A program made the position numbers and the translations under genes. A stretch of DNA of 64,000 nt from Marininema mesophilum (GTDB lineage: Bacteria; Bacillota; Bacilli; Thermoactinomycetales; DSM-45169), in assembly GCF_900106775.1 (NCBI RefSeq), contig NZ_FNNQ01000010.1:84097-148096 (forward strand). Direction: 5' to 3'. The notes under the pieces were generated by a model. The model was not told the origin of the DNA. It worked only from the letters and a program-made list of their open reading frames with translations, and did not search any database. Positions 1 through 7,639 of the stretch are shown here, piece by piece. The stretch's first letter is position 1. Each line of letters starts with the position of its first letter.

Positions 1-1
1 T

Positions 2-361
2 GAGGAGGAGCGGGAACAAGCGGCTGACCAACTGGCTAGGGAGAAAAAGAAACCGCTTCGTGCTCCTGTAGTTATCGCGGTAGGTGTTACTCCTTCTGAG
101 GATCCTAGAGTGGAGGAGATCGAAGAGATCTGTGCCGTAGCAGCGGGTGTTCAAAATGTACTACTTACCGCTCACTCTTTGGGACTGGGGGCTATATGGC
201 GTACAGGTAAGCCCACCTATCATCCAAAAATGAAAGAGTTTTTTGGACTTAGGAAGATGGATACATTACTTGGTTTTATCTATATTGGGTATCCATCGGT
301 TTTGTCACGTGAGCGTGAACGTTTACCGATAGAAGAGCGTGTAGAGTGGTGGGATTGCTGA
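2..361 (+). CDS. Nitroreductase family protein, C-terminal part (5' end outside window)
   Basis: An open frame runs in from the window edge and stops at TGA 359-361, so only about 119 C-terminal residues are visible. They fit the FMN-dependent nitroreductase fold: a stretch ending in APVVIAVG, then a helix with AAGVQNVLLTAHSLGLGAIW, which is the conserved motif of the YdjA/NfnB-like branch, and a final IGYPS near the end. Such enzymes reduce nitro compounds or quinones with NAD(P)H in the cytoplasm. The true substrate cannot be read from sequence. The next gene starts 34 bp downstream in the same direction, so the two may be cotranscribed. The start codon and the N-terminal FMN-binding residues are not visible. 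Confidence 0.8.
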   Translation, partial: EEEREQAADQLAREKKKPLRAPVVIAVGVTPSEDPRVEEIEEICAVAAGVQNVLLTAHSLGLGAIWRTGKPTYHPKMKEFFGLRKMDTLLGFIYIGYPSVLSRERERLPIEERVEWWDC

Positions 362-395
362 GGGCTCACAATGAAACGGTAGAGGGGCGATAGGG

Positions 396-977
396 ATGAC
401 CACGTATTTGCTGATTATCGTGACTGCCTATCTAGTCGGATCACTTCCTCTTGTTAGCTTATGGAAAGGAAAGGGTTTTCGGGCATGGCCTCCTCATGAT
501 GGAGTGTACCAACCACGTAATTTGTCAGAGTCGATGTGGATATTGTTTCTGGAAGTAGGCAAAGGAGCGATTGCTACTCTTCTTGGCTTAATGTTTCTTG
601 GCTGGTCAGGGGCTGCGTTTGCGGCATTGATGGTAGTGACGGGGCACCTTTTCCCTATCTTTACAGGTTTTCGTGGTGGGAAGGGAATGGCGGTTTCCGC
701 TGGGTCTTTGCTAATTCTTAGTCCATTTCTCTTTATCATCGGCATTGGGATCTACGTGACAGTTCTACTCCTTACCCGATATCTTTCCATTTCTGCAGTG
801 GTTGCGACAGGAGGGGTTCTTCTCTTATCCTTGGTTCTTTTCCCTAGCTTTTACGTGATCATAGTGGTCTTTATTTTAGGTACGTTAATCTTGTTTCGTT
901 ATCGGGAACCGATTGCACGATGGCGACGTGGATCAGAGCGACCGTTTCATTTTCGGGGGTTCCGGCGCTGGGGATAA
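396..977 (+). CDS. PlsY-like membrane acyltransferase with altered motif 1
   Basis: This 193-residue protein has the layout of PlsY glycerol-3-phosphate acyltransferases: five or more hydrophobic segments, a KG-containing loop (LEVGKGAIATLLG), the motif GHLFPIFTGFRGGKGMAV matching the family GHxxPvFxxFkGGKxvA signature, and a C-terminal YREPIARWRRGSE matching the family RHreNixRlxxGxE. The first motif is abnormal. Where PlsY has GSGNxGaTN this protein reads QPRNLSES. The start ATG is preceded by GAGGGGCG. In the family the enzyme uses acyl-phosphate to make lysophosphatidic acid. Because motif 1 is degenerate, this copy may be a paralog with another role rather than the housekeeping PlsY, which would sit elsewhere. 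Confidence 0.75.
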   Translation: MTTYLLIIVTAYLVGSLPLVSLWKGKGFRAWPPHDGVYQPRNLSESMWILFLEVGKGAIATLLGLMFLGWSGAAFAALMVVTGHLFPIFTGFRGGKGMAVSAGSLLILSPFLFIIGIGIYVTVLLLTRYLSISAVVATGGVLLLSLVLFPSFYVIIVVFILGTLILFRYREPIARWRRGSERPFHFRGFRRWG

Positions 978-1060
978 TCCCTATGTTCCTCTTTCCTCTT
1001 CCCGAATTCCTTCTGATACAATATAAATAGAAAGAGAAATTGGATGAGGGGGAACCACTG

Positions 1061-1852
1061 TTGGAACTGGTGGGTAATTTACGACCTTTGCAACATGACA
1101 ATACGAGCCCTGTCTCCTATTTTTTTCGGACAGGACAAGATAGGGCTCAATTAAATGATTTGGTAGGGGAAACCATTTGGATTAAGTTTAAGGGCGAGAT
1201 TAATTGCATTCACTGTGGCCGAAGGGTTAAGAAAACCTATAACTCAGGGTCTTGTTTCCCATGTTTTCGGGATTTAGCTGAAAATGATCTTTGTATCGTG
1301 AAGCCTGAGCTTTGTCATTTTGACAAAGGGACATGTCGAGATGAGGCTTTCGGTGCAGCCCACTGTATGCAACCGCATATCGTATATTTGGCATTGTCTA
1401 GTGAGGTGAAAGTAGGGATCACCTGGAAAGCCAATATGCTAAAACGATGGGTGGATCAAGGGGCAATCCAGGGATTACCCATCGCTGAGGTGCCAAGTAG
1501 GAAGTTGGCAGGGCAGATAGAAGTTGAACTAGCTCAGCATATCTCAGATAAAACCAATTGGCGCCGGATGTTGAAGAGTGAAATTGCGAAGCGAGATTTG
1601 AGAAAGGTCAGGGAAGAGTTGTTTGATACCGTCCCAGATCAATTTCGCCAATACTTATTAGTCGATGGGGAAATCCACTCGATTTCCTACCCACAAGTAT
1701 CCATTCCAGAAAAAATTACTGCTTGGAATTTGGACAAGCATCAAGAAGTGAGTGGAAAACTGATTGGGATTAAAGGCCAGTATCTGATATTGGATACAGG
1801 AGTTTTGAATGTAAGGAAGTTTTCAGGGTACAAAGTGGCCCTTGTTGTGTAA
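1061..1852 (+). CDS. DUF2797 family protein with CxxC zinc-ribbon-like motifs
   Basis: This is a DUF2797-type protein of about 264 residues with no established function. Near residue 45 it has CIHCGRR and about 17 residues later CFPCF, a likely four-cysteine metal site. Further Cys residues follow (ELCHF, GTCRDE, HCMQPH), and the family core YLALSSEVKVGITW is present. The frame is open from a TTG at 1040, but a TTG at 1061 lies seven bases after GAGGGGGAA, so I chose that start. It is cytoplasmic with no signal peptide or membrane segment. It is separated from the PlsY-like gene by about 80 bp and probably ends its transcript at the terminator near 2058. Confidence 0.72.
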   Translation: MELVGNLRPLQHDNTSPVSYFFRTGQDRAQLNDLVGETIWIKFKGEINCIHCGRRVKKTYNSGSCFPCFRDLAENDLCIVKPELCHFDKGTCRDEAFGAAHCMQPHIVYLALSSEVKVGITWKANMLKRWVDQGAIQGLPIAEVPSRKLAGQIEVELAQHISDKTNWRRMLKSEIAKRDLRKVREELFDTVPDQFRQYLLVDGEIHSISYPQVSIPEKITAWNLDKHQEVSGKLIGIKGQYLILDTGVLNVRKFSGYKVALVV

Positions 1853-1858
1853 AGAGGA

Positions 1859-2056
1859 TTGGTTAAACGAAGCTTCTTGAAAAACTTACGTTCCCGTTTT
1901 TTGATAGTTAGTCTCTTTGACGGCGTAGAAGCTATGCAGTCTCTCATATCGCTATATTGCAACTGGGAGTCAAAGGGATATCGTGCACCGTACATAAAAC
2001 GGCTTGATTCAATGCTAGCTGATGGAGATCTTACAGTTCTCGAATCCTCAACTTAG
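1859..2056 (+). CDS. Possible small hypothetical protein
   Basis: A 65-codon frame begins at TTG 1859 or, if shorter, at ATG 1934. It lies between the DUF2797 gene and a strong terminator. There is no good ribosome binding site before either start. The predicted product is soluble with no motif I recognise. It could be a real cotranscribed small gene or chance; position is the only support. Confidence 0.25.
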   Translation: MVKRSFLKNLRSRFLIVSLFDGVEAMQSLISLYCNWESKGYRAPYIKRLDSMLADGDLTVLESST

Positions 2057-2057
2057 G

Positions 2058-2099
2058 AAACGCCGCAAACCTTTATATAATGGTTTGCGGCGTTTTTTT
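2058..2099 (+). terminator. Intrinsic terminator
   Basis: A perfect 14-bp stem (AAACGCCGCAAACC paired with GGTTTGCGGCGTTT) with a 10-base AT loop is followed by a run of T. It ends the transcript that includes the DUF2797 gene. Confidence 0.93.
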
Positions 2100-2297
2100 G
2101 CATAGAGGGTAGTACTCTTCACGGCGCCTCATGACCTGGGGGGCTATACCGGGTCTTCATTCAAAGAAAAATCGGGCTATATGTTTTTACTATAAAAGAC
2201 CATTAACTAAGCATACACACAATCTTCTTCTCTTGTTGAGCATAGAATACCATCATTAAAACTATAAATACGATTGATAAATGGGAAGGAAGATTGT

Positions 2298-2708
2298 ATG
2301 ACAAAGGTAAGCCGTCAATTTAAAAGGCTTTGCAGCCAGTTTACAAGGATTTTAGGTGGAGAATCAGAAATCGAAGAAGGGCCCGTTTGTTTTGTAAGTC
2401 GTCCAGTGGAATTGGATGTAAAAATCTTAGGCAGACGTACAAATTCCCCTCTAGTTAACCATCAACTCTTTTCATTTGAATCTCTTGATTGTCAAGGACG
2501 CGCGCTCTGCTTAGGTGAAACGGCAGTATTCCAAAATCAAGCGAACCGATTAATTAGGAATCTCCAAAAAAATGGGATTATAGTAACAGCGCTTCATAAT
2601 CACTGGCTAAATGAAAGCCCCCGTTTGATGTACATTCACTGGGAATCTATAGATAAACCCATCGCATTTGCGACTAAAACTAAACAATCTATTGCTTTCT
2701 TAGGTTAA
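2298..2708 (+). CDS. Single-domain DUF1259 (LppY/LpqO-like) protein
   Basis: The 136-residue product matches the DUF1259 family: it has SRQFKRLCSQFTRILGG at the N-terminus, a central segment SFESLDCQGRALCLGETAV, and the family hallmark IVTALHNHWLNESPRLMYIH. Family members are often secreted or lipoproteins of double this length with two such repeats. This one has a single repeat and no signal peptide. The ATG at 2298 follows GGAAGGA at the right distance; the open frame extends to a TTG at 2274 that has no such site. The family function is not established. It forms a single-gene unit bounded by terminators at 2058 and 2778. Confidence 0.75.
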   Translation: MTKVSRQFKRLCSQFTRILGGESEIEEGPVCFVSRPVELDVKILGRRTNSPLVNHQLFSFESLDCQGRALCLGETAVFQNQANRLIRNLQKNGIIVTALHNHWLNESPRLMYIHWESIDKPIAFATKTKQSIAFLG

Positions 2709-2777
2709 ATTCCATTGAGGCGGAGAAAGTCAACGTATCTTACCGTGTGTTTAAATTAAAAATGACTACATCCGGTG

Positions 2778-2814
2778 ATCCGGCTCCCTAATGTACAGGG
2801 AGCCGGATTTTTTT
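2778..2814 (+). terminator. Intrinsic terminator of the DUF1259 gene
   Basis: An 11-bp stem ATCCGGCTCCC / GGGAGCCGGAT with a nine-base loop is followed by seven T. Confidence 0.93.
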
Positions 2815-3357
2815 GGGGCCGAAAAAGCATCAATACATCACAATATTCTGAATATTTTTCTAAATTGGTCTATAACAGAAAGTTTGTTTTTCCATCTTGT
2901 AAAATTTATATCATATATTGTATAATGAAGTTGTATCAAAATTTGTAAAAATAAGAATTAATTCCCCTTTTCCGCGGGGTATTAACCGGGATGGGGAAAT
3001 GAGAAGGGAGGCAAATATCTAGCTAAAAAATTGGCTTAGAGTAGCGTCCAACTAAAAAATATTTGTACTACAGCCAGTAAAATTCGATCTAATGATGCTA
3101 AATGATTGATATCGGTGTATAAGCTCCTATACATATAAATATATTAATCTATCTTTCATATGGGCGCCCAGGGTAATTGCGCTCCACCGAACCTGGAAAG
3201 ATAGATAATAGAGCCTCAGTTTTCAGTTTATCATCTTCCCATCGATGGAGCGAATACGGGGTTGTTATAGGGAACTTTGGTGAATTGGCTGATCTGACAT
3301 ATAATCGACGGAAAATCGACACGGAGTAGTGCGAATAAAAATAATGGGGTGAATCAT
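2815..3357. other. AT-rich intergenic region with one candidate promoter
   Basis: This 540-base gap has no convincing gene. It holds a candidate SigA promoter at 2897-2926 and an isolated AAGGGAGG at about 3003 that is followed only by a short frame ending in a stop. The remaining sequence probably is an untranslated leader of the crystallin-like gene. A minus-strand frame at 3149-3451 has no ribosome site and overlaps the real gene. Confidence 0.5.
2897..2926 (+). promoter_or_regulatory. Candidate SigA promoter
   Basis: TTGTAA at 2897-2902 and a perfect TATAAT at 2921-2926 are 18 bases apart. The nearest downstream gene in this direction is the crystallin-like gene 430 bases away, which would imply a long leader. 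Confidence 0.4.
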
Positions 3358-3954
3358 GTGAAGAAAAAGATTTTAATAACGGTAATGGCGTTGATGGTAG
3401 TTTTGGGAGGTATGGCTCCAGCGTCCGTTGCAGCTGATAAAGATAATACAATAAAATCTTTTTACTACCTCAAAGTGGATGGCAAAAATGTAACGGCAAA
3501 GAATCAAGCCAATACCGCTTCGGAAGGTAATGGGATTCAGGTAACCATGGTACTTCCTAAGCAGAATAAAGATGGTGAATGGTTAGCCTATGGTTTTACA
3601 AGCAGAGAGAAAGCCAACCAATTTGCAGAAAAGGATAAAAAAAGCCAACAAAGTAAATTCTCCACCCTGGGTAGTGGTCCCTGTTGCACAGATTTTTATG
3701 AGAACAAAAATCAAGGGGGCCAATACATCTATTGGAGAAGCGGGTTTACTAATCTAAGCTCTGCTTGGAACGATCGAATCTCCTCCTTGAGCACAGCATC
3801 TCCGTACTACAGCTATGCCACCACTCTATGGGAGCACACTTCTGCTCAAGGGTATGGAAGAGGCGTTTATTTTAGACATTCCGATTGGTATGGCAAAACA
3901 GCAAATATGGCTTCAGATTGGGATAACGTAGCGTCGGCAATCAGTATAAAATAA
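3358..3954 (+). CDS. Secreted beta/gamma-crystallin-like protein
   Basis: The product of about 198 residues starts with a clear signal peptide (basic MKKK, hydrophobic core, cleavage likely after SVAA). The C-terminal half carries two Greek-key-like segments. The first contains CCTDFYENKNQGGQYIYW and ends in WNDRISSL; the second contains TLWEHTSAQGYGRGVYF and ends in WDNVASAI. The (N/D)(N/D)xx(S/T)S-like pattern is the calcium-binding signature of microbial beta/gamma-crystallins; peptidase-inhibitor I36 proteins look similar. The first half (residues about 30-100) is not recognised. GTG 3358 is favoured over an in-frame GTG at 3349, because GGGGTG lies at a proper distance only from the former. 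A role in the cell envelope or as an extracellular inhibitor is inference. Confidence 0.75.
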   Translation: MKKKILITVMALMVVLGGMAPASVAADKDNTIKSFYYLKVDGKNVTAKNQANTASEGNGIQVTMVLPKQNKDGEWLAYGFTSREKANQFAEKDKKSQQSKFSTLGSGPCCTDFYENKNQGGQYIYWRSGFTNLSSAWNDRISSLSTASPYYSYATTLWEHTSAQGYGRGVYFRHSDWYGKTANMASDWDNVASAISIK

Positions 3955-3960
3955 AAAAAT

Positions 3961-4008
3961 GAACCCCCCTGTGTTCCGCTAATTGAAATGGGAGCATAGG
4001 GGTTTTTG
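3961..4008 (+). terminator. Terminator of the crystallin-like gene
   Basis: AACCCCCCTGTG and CATAGGGGTTTTT form an imperfect stem with a long loop and a T-run, just after the stop codon. Confidence 0.7.
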
Positions 4009-4315
4009 ATATCGACTACAACATCATTTTTGAAAATCATATCTTTTGAAACTTCTACTAGGTTTCCACCGTTCTACAAAGAGAAGAGAGTCTATTGAAA
4101 ATAAATCCCAATTTATATATGAGTAACAATATAGCGAAAAATCCAACTTTAATGATTTTAATGATTGACATGTATTTTTAGATGAATTATGATTAGAGTA
4201 CCCAATGAATACAGGATATCATTGACACTTCCTCCATCATAAGGATGAGGGGGAGGGCGGATCTTATGAGTGTTATAAACCCTTTCTTTTTTCGATATAC
4301 GAGTTTGACCCCCTT
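4009..4315. other. Intergenic region without a gene
   Basis: AT-rich sequence with no supported gene. It includes a possible IS200/IS605 end remnant at 4221-4260. A 30-codon frame from ATG 4266 runs into the terminator and is not believable. Confidence 0.5.
4221..4260 (-). mobile_element. Possible remnant of an IS200/IS605-type element end
   Basis: Read on the minus strand, this block ends in GGAGGAAGTGTCAAT after a pyrimidine-rich imperfect hairpin. That resembles the right ends of tnpB-bearing IS605-type elements, which often finish in a hairpin followed by GTCAA. No transposase sequence is left beside it. The match is to a remembered pattern, not a search. Confidence 0.28.
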
Positions 4316-4355
4316 GAGACAAAAAGACCGACCATGTGGTCGGTCTTTTTGTCTC
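4316..4355. terminator. Bidirectional terminator
   Basis: A perfect 18-bp stem (GAGACAAAAAGACCGACC and its complement) with a four-base loop carries T-runs on both strands. It ends the minus-strand hydrolase gene and can also stop plus-strand readthrough. Confidence 0.93.
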
Positions 4356-4362
4356 TAAAATT

Positions 4363-5202
4363 TTAGCTAAAAATTTTGCGGAAGAAATCGATGGTACTTT
4401 CCAATGCTTCTCTTAAATAAAAAGTCTCCCCCTGGAAGGGATGAACGGCTCCAAAGGTATGATCAGCTCCAGGGATGGCATGTAGGGTGGAATGAGAAGA
4501 TGCTTCATTCAGATGATGAGCCGCGTCAATAGGAACGGAAGTGTCATTCTCCCCGTGGATGATTAACAAAGGGCGATCATATTGGGTAAGACGCGTAAGG
4601 ATATCGTAATGTTCTGGGTTGGCATCCAGGTCTTCGAGGAGAGTTGCATTGATTGGCATTTGTTGTTTGGTACGTGCATTAGGTATATAGGCGCGTCCCT
4701 TTTCGCGCAACTCTTGTTTAAATGCTGGGGATAAAAAGTCGGGATGAGCGACGCTATTCCAAAGGGCGACGGCTTGGATTCGAGGTTCGTCTAGAGCGAA
4801 GAGGAGGCTACTCGCTCCGCCGCGACTATGGCCGATTATTCCAATCTGATTGGTATTCATATTAGCGGAGAAGGGCAATTTCCCTAAGAGGATGCCCTTC
4901 ATTACATGGGCCAGATCCTCTTGTTCATGACTGAAGGTATTTTGAGCAAACTTCTCTAGTTCACCAAAGGTAGAGGGGTCCTCTCCCACTCCGTTCATCG
5001 AAAAATTGAAAGATATGACAGCAAATCCTGCTTTCGCTAAGGTTTCCGCAGCGTAGGGAAACAACCCCCAATCTTTAAATCCTTTAAATCCATGGCAGAG
5101 AATAAGGATCGGGTGGAGGCCTTCAGTCGATTGCACGCGAATATCTCCACGAATCACACGGTCTTCCTTTTTAAGGTCAATTAGAAAACTACGATGTTCC
5201 AT
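4363..5202 (-). CDS. Alpha/beta hydrolase (dienelactone hydrolase-like)
   Basis: This 279-residue cytoplasmic protein shows a full alpha/beta hydrolase triad: the oxyanion region LILCHGFKGFKDWG near residue 35, the nucleophile elbow GIIGHSRGG near residue 125, the acid in IIHGENDTSVP near residue 215 and the histidine in PGADHTFG near residue 245. It resembles uncharacterised esterases of the BAAT/DLH type. The start ATG is preceded by AAGGAGGATATC-like sequence on the minus strand. It stands alone and is divergent from the B12 operon, 140 bases from its promoter. The substrate is unknown. Confidence 0.82.
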   Translation of the reverse strand: MEHRSFLIDLKKEDRVIRGDIRVQSTEGLHPILILCHGFKGFKDWGLFPYAAETLAKAGFAVISFNFSMNGVGEDPSTFGELEKFAQNTFSHEQEDLAHVMKGILLGKLPFSANMNTNQIGIIGHSRGGASSLLFALDEPRIQAVALWNSVAHPDFLSPAFKQELREKGRAYIPNARTKQQMPINATLLEDLDANPEHYDILTRLTQYDRPLLIIHGENDTSVPIDAAHHLNEASSHSTLHAIPGADHTFGAVHPFQGETFYLREALESTIDFFRKIFS

Positions 5203-5290
5203 TGATATCCTCCTTTGAGTGAATAGGTTCTTAAACGATGAATAGGGATCTCGCTTCTATTTTAACATCGGTTGTGTGAATTTTTCCTGA

Positions 5291-5319
5291 TTGAACCTTT
5301 TCTGACAATCCGATATAAT
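5291..5319 (+). promoter_or_regulatory. SigA promoter of the cobalamin uptake operon
   Basis: TTGAAC at 5291-5296 and a perfect TATAAT at 5314-5319 are separated by 17 bases, directly upstream of the riboswitch. Confidence 0.8.
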
Positions 5320-5340
5320 AAGACAGCAAGTGAATAGAGT

Positions 5341-5498
5341 GGAAAGGTCTTCGCTGAAGGCGAATGAAAAAGGGAAACCGGTGAAAGTCCGGTGCGGTCC
5401 CGCCACTGTAAATGGGGAGCGATACCACGAAAGCCACTGTCTATGGACGGGAAGGTGTGGTGGAGCGATGATCCATGAGCCAGGAGACCTGCCTTTCC
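5341..5498 (+). promoter_or_regulatory. Cobalamin (B12) riboswitch aptamer
   Basis: The conserved parts are clear: AAGGGAAACCGGTG, the B12-box segment GCGGTCCCGCCACTGTAA, and GAGCCAGGAGACCTGCC near the 3' end. The closing helix P1 is GGAAAGG at 5341 pairing with CCTTTCC at 5492. Cobalamin binding normally switches expression off. The downstream hairpin with eight T indicates control by premature transcription termination. The genes that follow encode B12 uptake and adenosylation, which agrees. Confidence 0.96.
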
Positions 5499-5578
5499 AT
5501 ACGAATTCTTGCCAACCCTTCGAGGAGAGGGAGGTCAGGAGAGGACTGCTTTCAATTTATAAGCGTCTTACCCCTGCT

Positions 5579-5604
5579 CTTACCTTTATGGGTAAGTTTT
5601 TTTT
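5579..5604 (+). terminator. Expression-platform terminator of the B12 riboswitch
   Basis: CTTACC and GGTAAG form a short stem followed by TTTTTTTT, 32 bases before the likely btuF start. An upstream CTTACCC at 5567-5573 can pair with the same 3' arm GGGTAAG, so two alternative hairpins compete for it. Confidence 0.82.
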
Positions 5605-5635
5605 GTTGGATTTATAGATGAGAGAGGATGAACTC

Positions 5636-6586
5636 ATGATGATGCAACGACGTTGGTGGGTAGGATTATTTGCTTTAATGATGGTGTTCGCAGCAGGTTG
5701 TGGGGCTACTAAGGATGCTAGTAAAGGTCATGAAGGGCATCAGGCGAAGCAGGAGCAGACAGGCTATCCTGTTAAACTGACAGATGATACAGGAAAAACA
5801 GTCACCATTAAAAAACAACCCAAACGGATTGTTTCTCTGGTTCCTAGCATGACCGAAACGATCTATGCAGTAGGTAAAGGAGATAAGGTAGTTGGTGTAA
5901 CGGCGAACGATGATTATCCTGCTAAAGTGAAGAAGCTTCCGAAAGTTGGAGATATGAATATCAATGCGGAAAAGGTTCTCTCTTTGAAACCAGATCTCGT
6001 ACTTGCTTCTCCGATGGTAAAAAAGGAGACCCTCGATAAACTACGTAAGTTTGGTCTTACTGTCATCGCATATGAACCAACAAACCTCAAAGGTATTTAC
6101 AAACAGATTGAAGGTGTGGGAAAGGCTGCCGGCGTAGAAGCAAAGGCTGAGGATGTTGTGGCGAAGATGAAGAAAGATGAAGCATTGGCTAAAAAAGTGG
6201 CTGCCCAAGTTCCCAAGAAGAAACGCGTAAAAGTATGGATTGAAGTTTCCCCAGACCTGTATACAACAGGTCAAGGAACCTATATGGATGAGATGGTCAC
6301 CCTTGCTGGTGGAGAAAACGTAGCTCATGATCAAAAAAGCTGGGTAAAACTCTCTGCAGAAAAAGTAGTGAAATACAACCCGGATGTGATTCTCTACACC
6401 TATGGAGGGAAATCCTCTCAGATTGCTAAACGCGGTAGTTGGAAAAGTGTTTCGGCGGTGAAGGAAAACCGAATTAAGGGATTGGATAGCAATACCACGA
6501 CTCGGCCTGGCCCACGCGTGACAGAGGCACTCCTTGATATCTCTGAAGCGTTGTATCCTGATATCTATGCGAAAGTTGCAAAATGA
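5636..6586 (+). CDS. btuF: Cobalamin ABC transporter, substrate-binding lipoprotein
   Basis: The product of about 316 residues is a lipoprotein: a hydrophobic N-terminal segment ends in the lipobox VFAAGC, followed by a His/Lys-rich linker. The body is a class III periplasmic-binding fold with RIVSLVPSMTETIYAVG, VGDMNINAEKVLSLKPDLVLAS and a C-terminal ALLDISEALYP typical of BtuF. It captures cobalamin outside the membrane and delivers it to BtuCD. Three consecutive ATG codons occur at 5636-5644; 5636 follows GAGAGGATG, so it is preferred over ATG 5618. The first gene behind the B12 riboswitch, it overlaps btuC by four bases. Confidence 0.9.
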   Translation: MMMQRRWWVGLFALMMVFAAGCGATKDASKGHEGHQAKQEQTGYPVKLTDDTGKTVTIKKQPKRIVSLVPSMTETIYAVGKGDKVVGVTANDDYPAKVKKLPKVGDMNINAEKVLSLKPDLVLASPMVKKETLDKLRKFGLTVIAYEPTNLKGIYKQIEGVGKAAGVEAKAEDVVAKMKKDEALAKKVAAQVPKKKRVKVWIEVSPDLYTTGQGTYMDEMVTLAGGENVAHDQKSWVKLSAEKVVKYNPDVILYTYGGKSSQIAKRGSWKSVSAVKENRIKGLDSNTTTRPGPRVTEALLDISEALYPDIYAKVAK

Positions 6587-7626
6587 ATAGAGGAAATTGG
6601 GCGGGTCGGCTAATGGGCTGGTCCGCCCTTTGGCTACTATTGCTGATCGTGTCAATGGCCACCTCCGTCTCCGTCGGAAGTGCGGAGGTTCGCTTCGGAG
6701 ATGTGTGGCAGGTGATTGCGGCTCATTTTTTGGGCAGAAGTGGCGCTCTAGATCCGGCGACGGATGCGATCATTTGGCAACTACGATTACCCCGTGTATT
6801 ATTAGGGGCTTTGGTGGGAGCGGCTTTAGCCGGAGCAGGAGCGGTGTTTCAAGGGCTCTTAAAAAACCCCCTCGCTGACCCATTTATCCTCGGTGTCTCG
6901 TCTGGCTCGGCCCTGGGGGCGGCGATTGCGGTATTTACCGGATGGGGAGTAATATGGCTTGGAGGTTGGACGGTTCCTGTATGGGCGTTTCTCTTTGGGT
7001 GCTTGGCGTTGTTATTTGTATTACAGCTTTCTCGCTTAGGTGGACAGCTGCGGACGGATACTTTGATCCTTTCCGGTGTGGTGGTGCAGGCCTTCTTTGG
7101 AGCCATGCTCACCTTTGTGATTGCGATGGCATCTCCCGTGGAAATTCAGCGCATTCAGTATTGGTTGATGGGAAGTATTGCCCTTCGTGAGTGGTCAGAG
7201 GCGATAGTAATAGCCCCTTTTCTAATCCTTGGCATGATCACGGTATGGCTTATGAGCCGGTCCCTTAACCTCTTCGCTCTCGGAGAGCGCTCAGCAGGGC
7301 ATTTAGGCATCTCTGTGCAACGTACACGTCTCACCTTACTTGTGGTGGCTACCCTGATGACAGCGGCGGCGGTCTCCGTATCAGGAACGATAGGTTTTGT
7401 GGGTTTCATCATTCCTCATATTATCAGGATGTTGACAGGGCCGGATCACCGTGTACTGCTACCGGTTTCCGCGCTAGCAGGAGCTGTTTTTCTAGTATGG
7501 GCAGACACGCTGGCCCGCACAGTGTTGGATCCGCGTGAGTTACCCATCGGGGTAATTACTGCACTGATCGGAGGGCCATTCTTTGCTTGGCAATTACGAC
7601 GGTACACCCAGGGTCGCCAAGGGTAA
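6583..7626 (+). CDS. btuC: Cobalamin ABC transporter, FecCD/BtuC-type permease
   Basis: A 347-residue FecCD-family permease with about ten membrane helices. Family landmarks are LRLPRVLLGALVGAALAGAG, GLLKNPLADPFILGVSSGSALGA, the coupling-helix region LGERSAGHLGI, and SGTIGFVGFIIPHIIRML. It forms the membrane channel for B12 with the next gene's ATPase. Its ATG overlaps the btuF stop (ATGA), indicating translational coupling. Confidence 0.92.
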   Translation: MNRGNWAGRLMGWSALWLLLLIVSMATSVSVGSAEVRFGDVWQVIAAHFLGRSGALDPATDAIIWQLRLPRVLLGALVGAALAGAGAVFQGLLKNPLADPFILGVSSGSALGAAIAVFTGWGVIWLGGWTVPVWAFLFGCLALLFVLQLSRLGGQLRTDTLILSGVVVQAFFGAMLTFVIAMASPVEIQRIQYWLMGSIALREWSEAIVIAPFLILGMITVWLMSRSLNLFALGERSAGHLGISVQRTRLTLLVVATLMTAAAVSVSGTIGFVGFIIPHIIRMLTGPDHRVLLPVSALAGAVFLVWADTLARTVLDPRELPIGVITALIGGPFFAWQLRRYTQGRQG

Positions 7627-7639
7627 GGAGGGAAAGCCC

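Noticed and set aside
3149..3451. A 100-codon minus-strand frame before the crystallin-like gene
   Set aside because: It overlaps the signal peptide region of a real gene and has no ribosome site.
4266..4355. A 30-codon frame with a good GGGGGAGGG site
   Set aside because: It runs through the perfect terminator palindrome and ends inside it; coding is unlikely.
5330..5617. A 95-codon open frame upstream of btuF
   Set aside because: It lies inside the cobalamin riboswitch and its terminator; the RNA structure explains the sequence.
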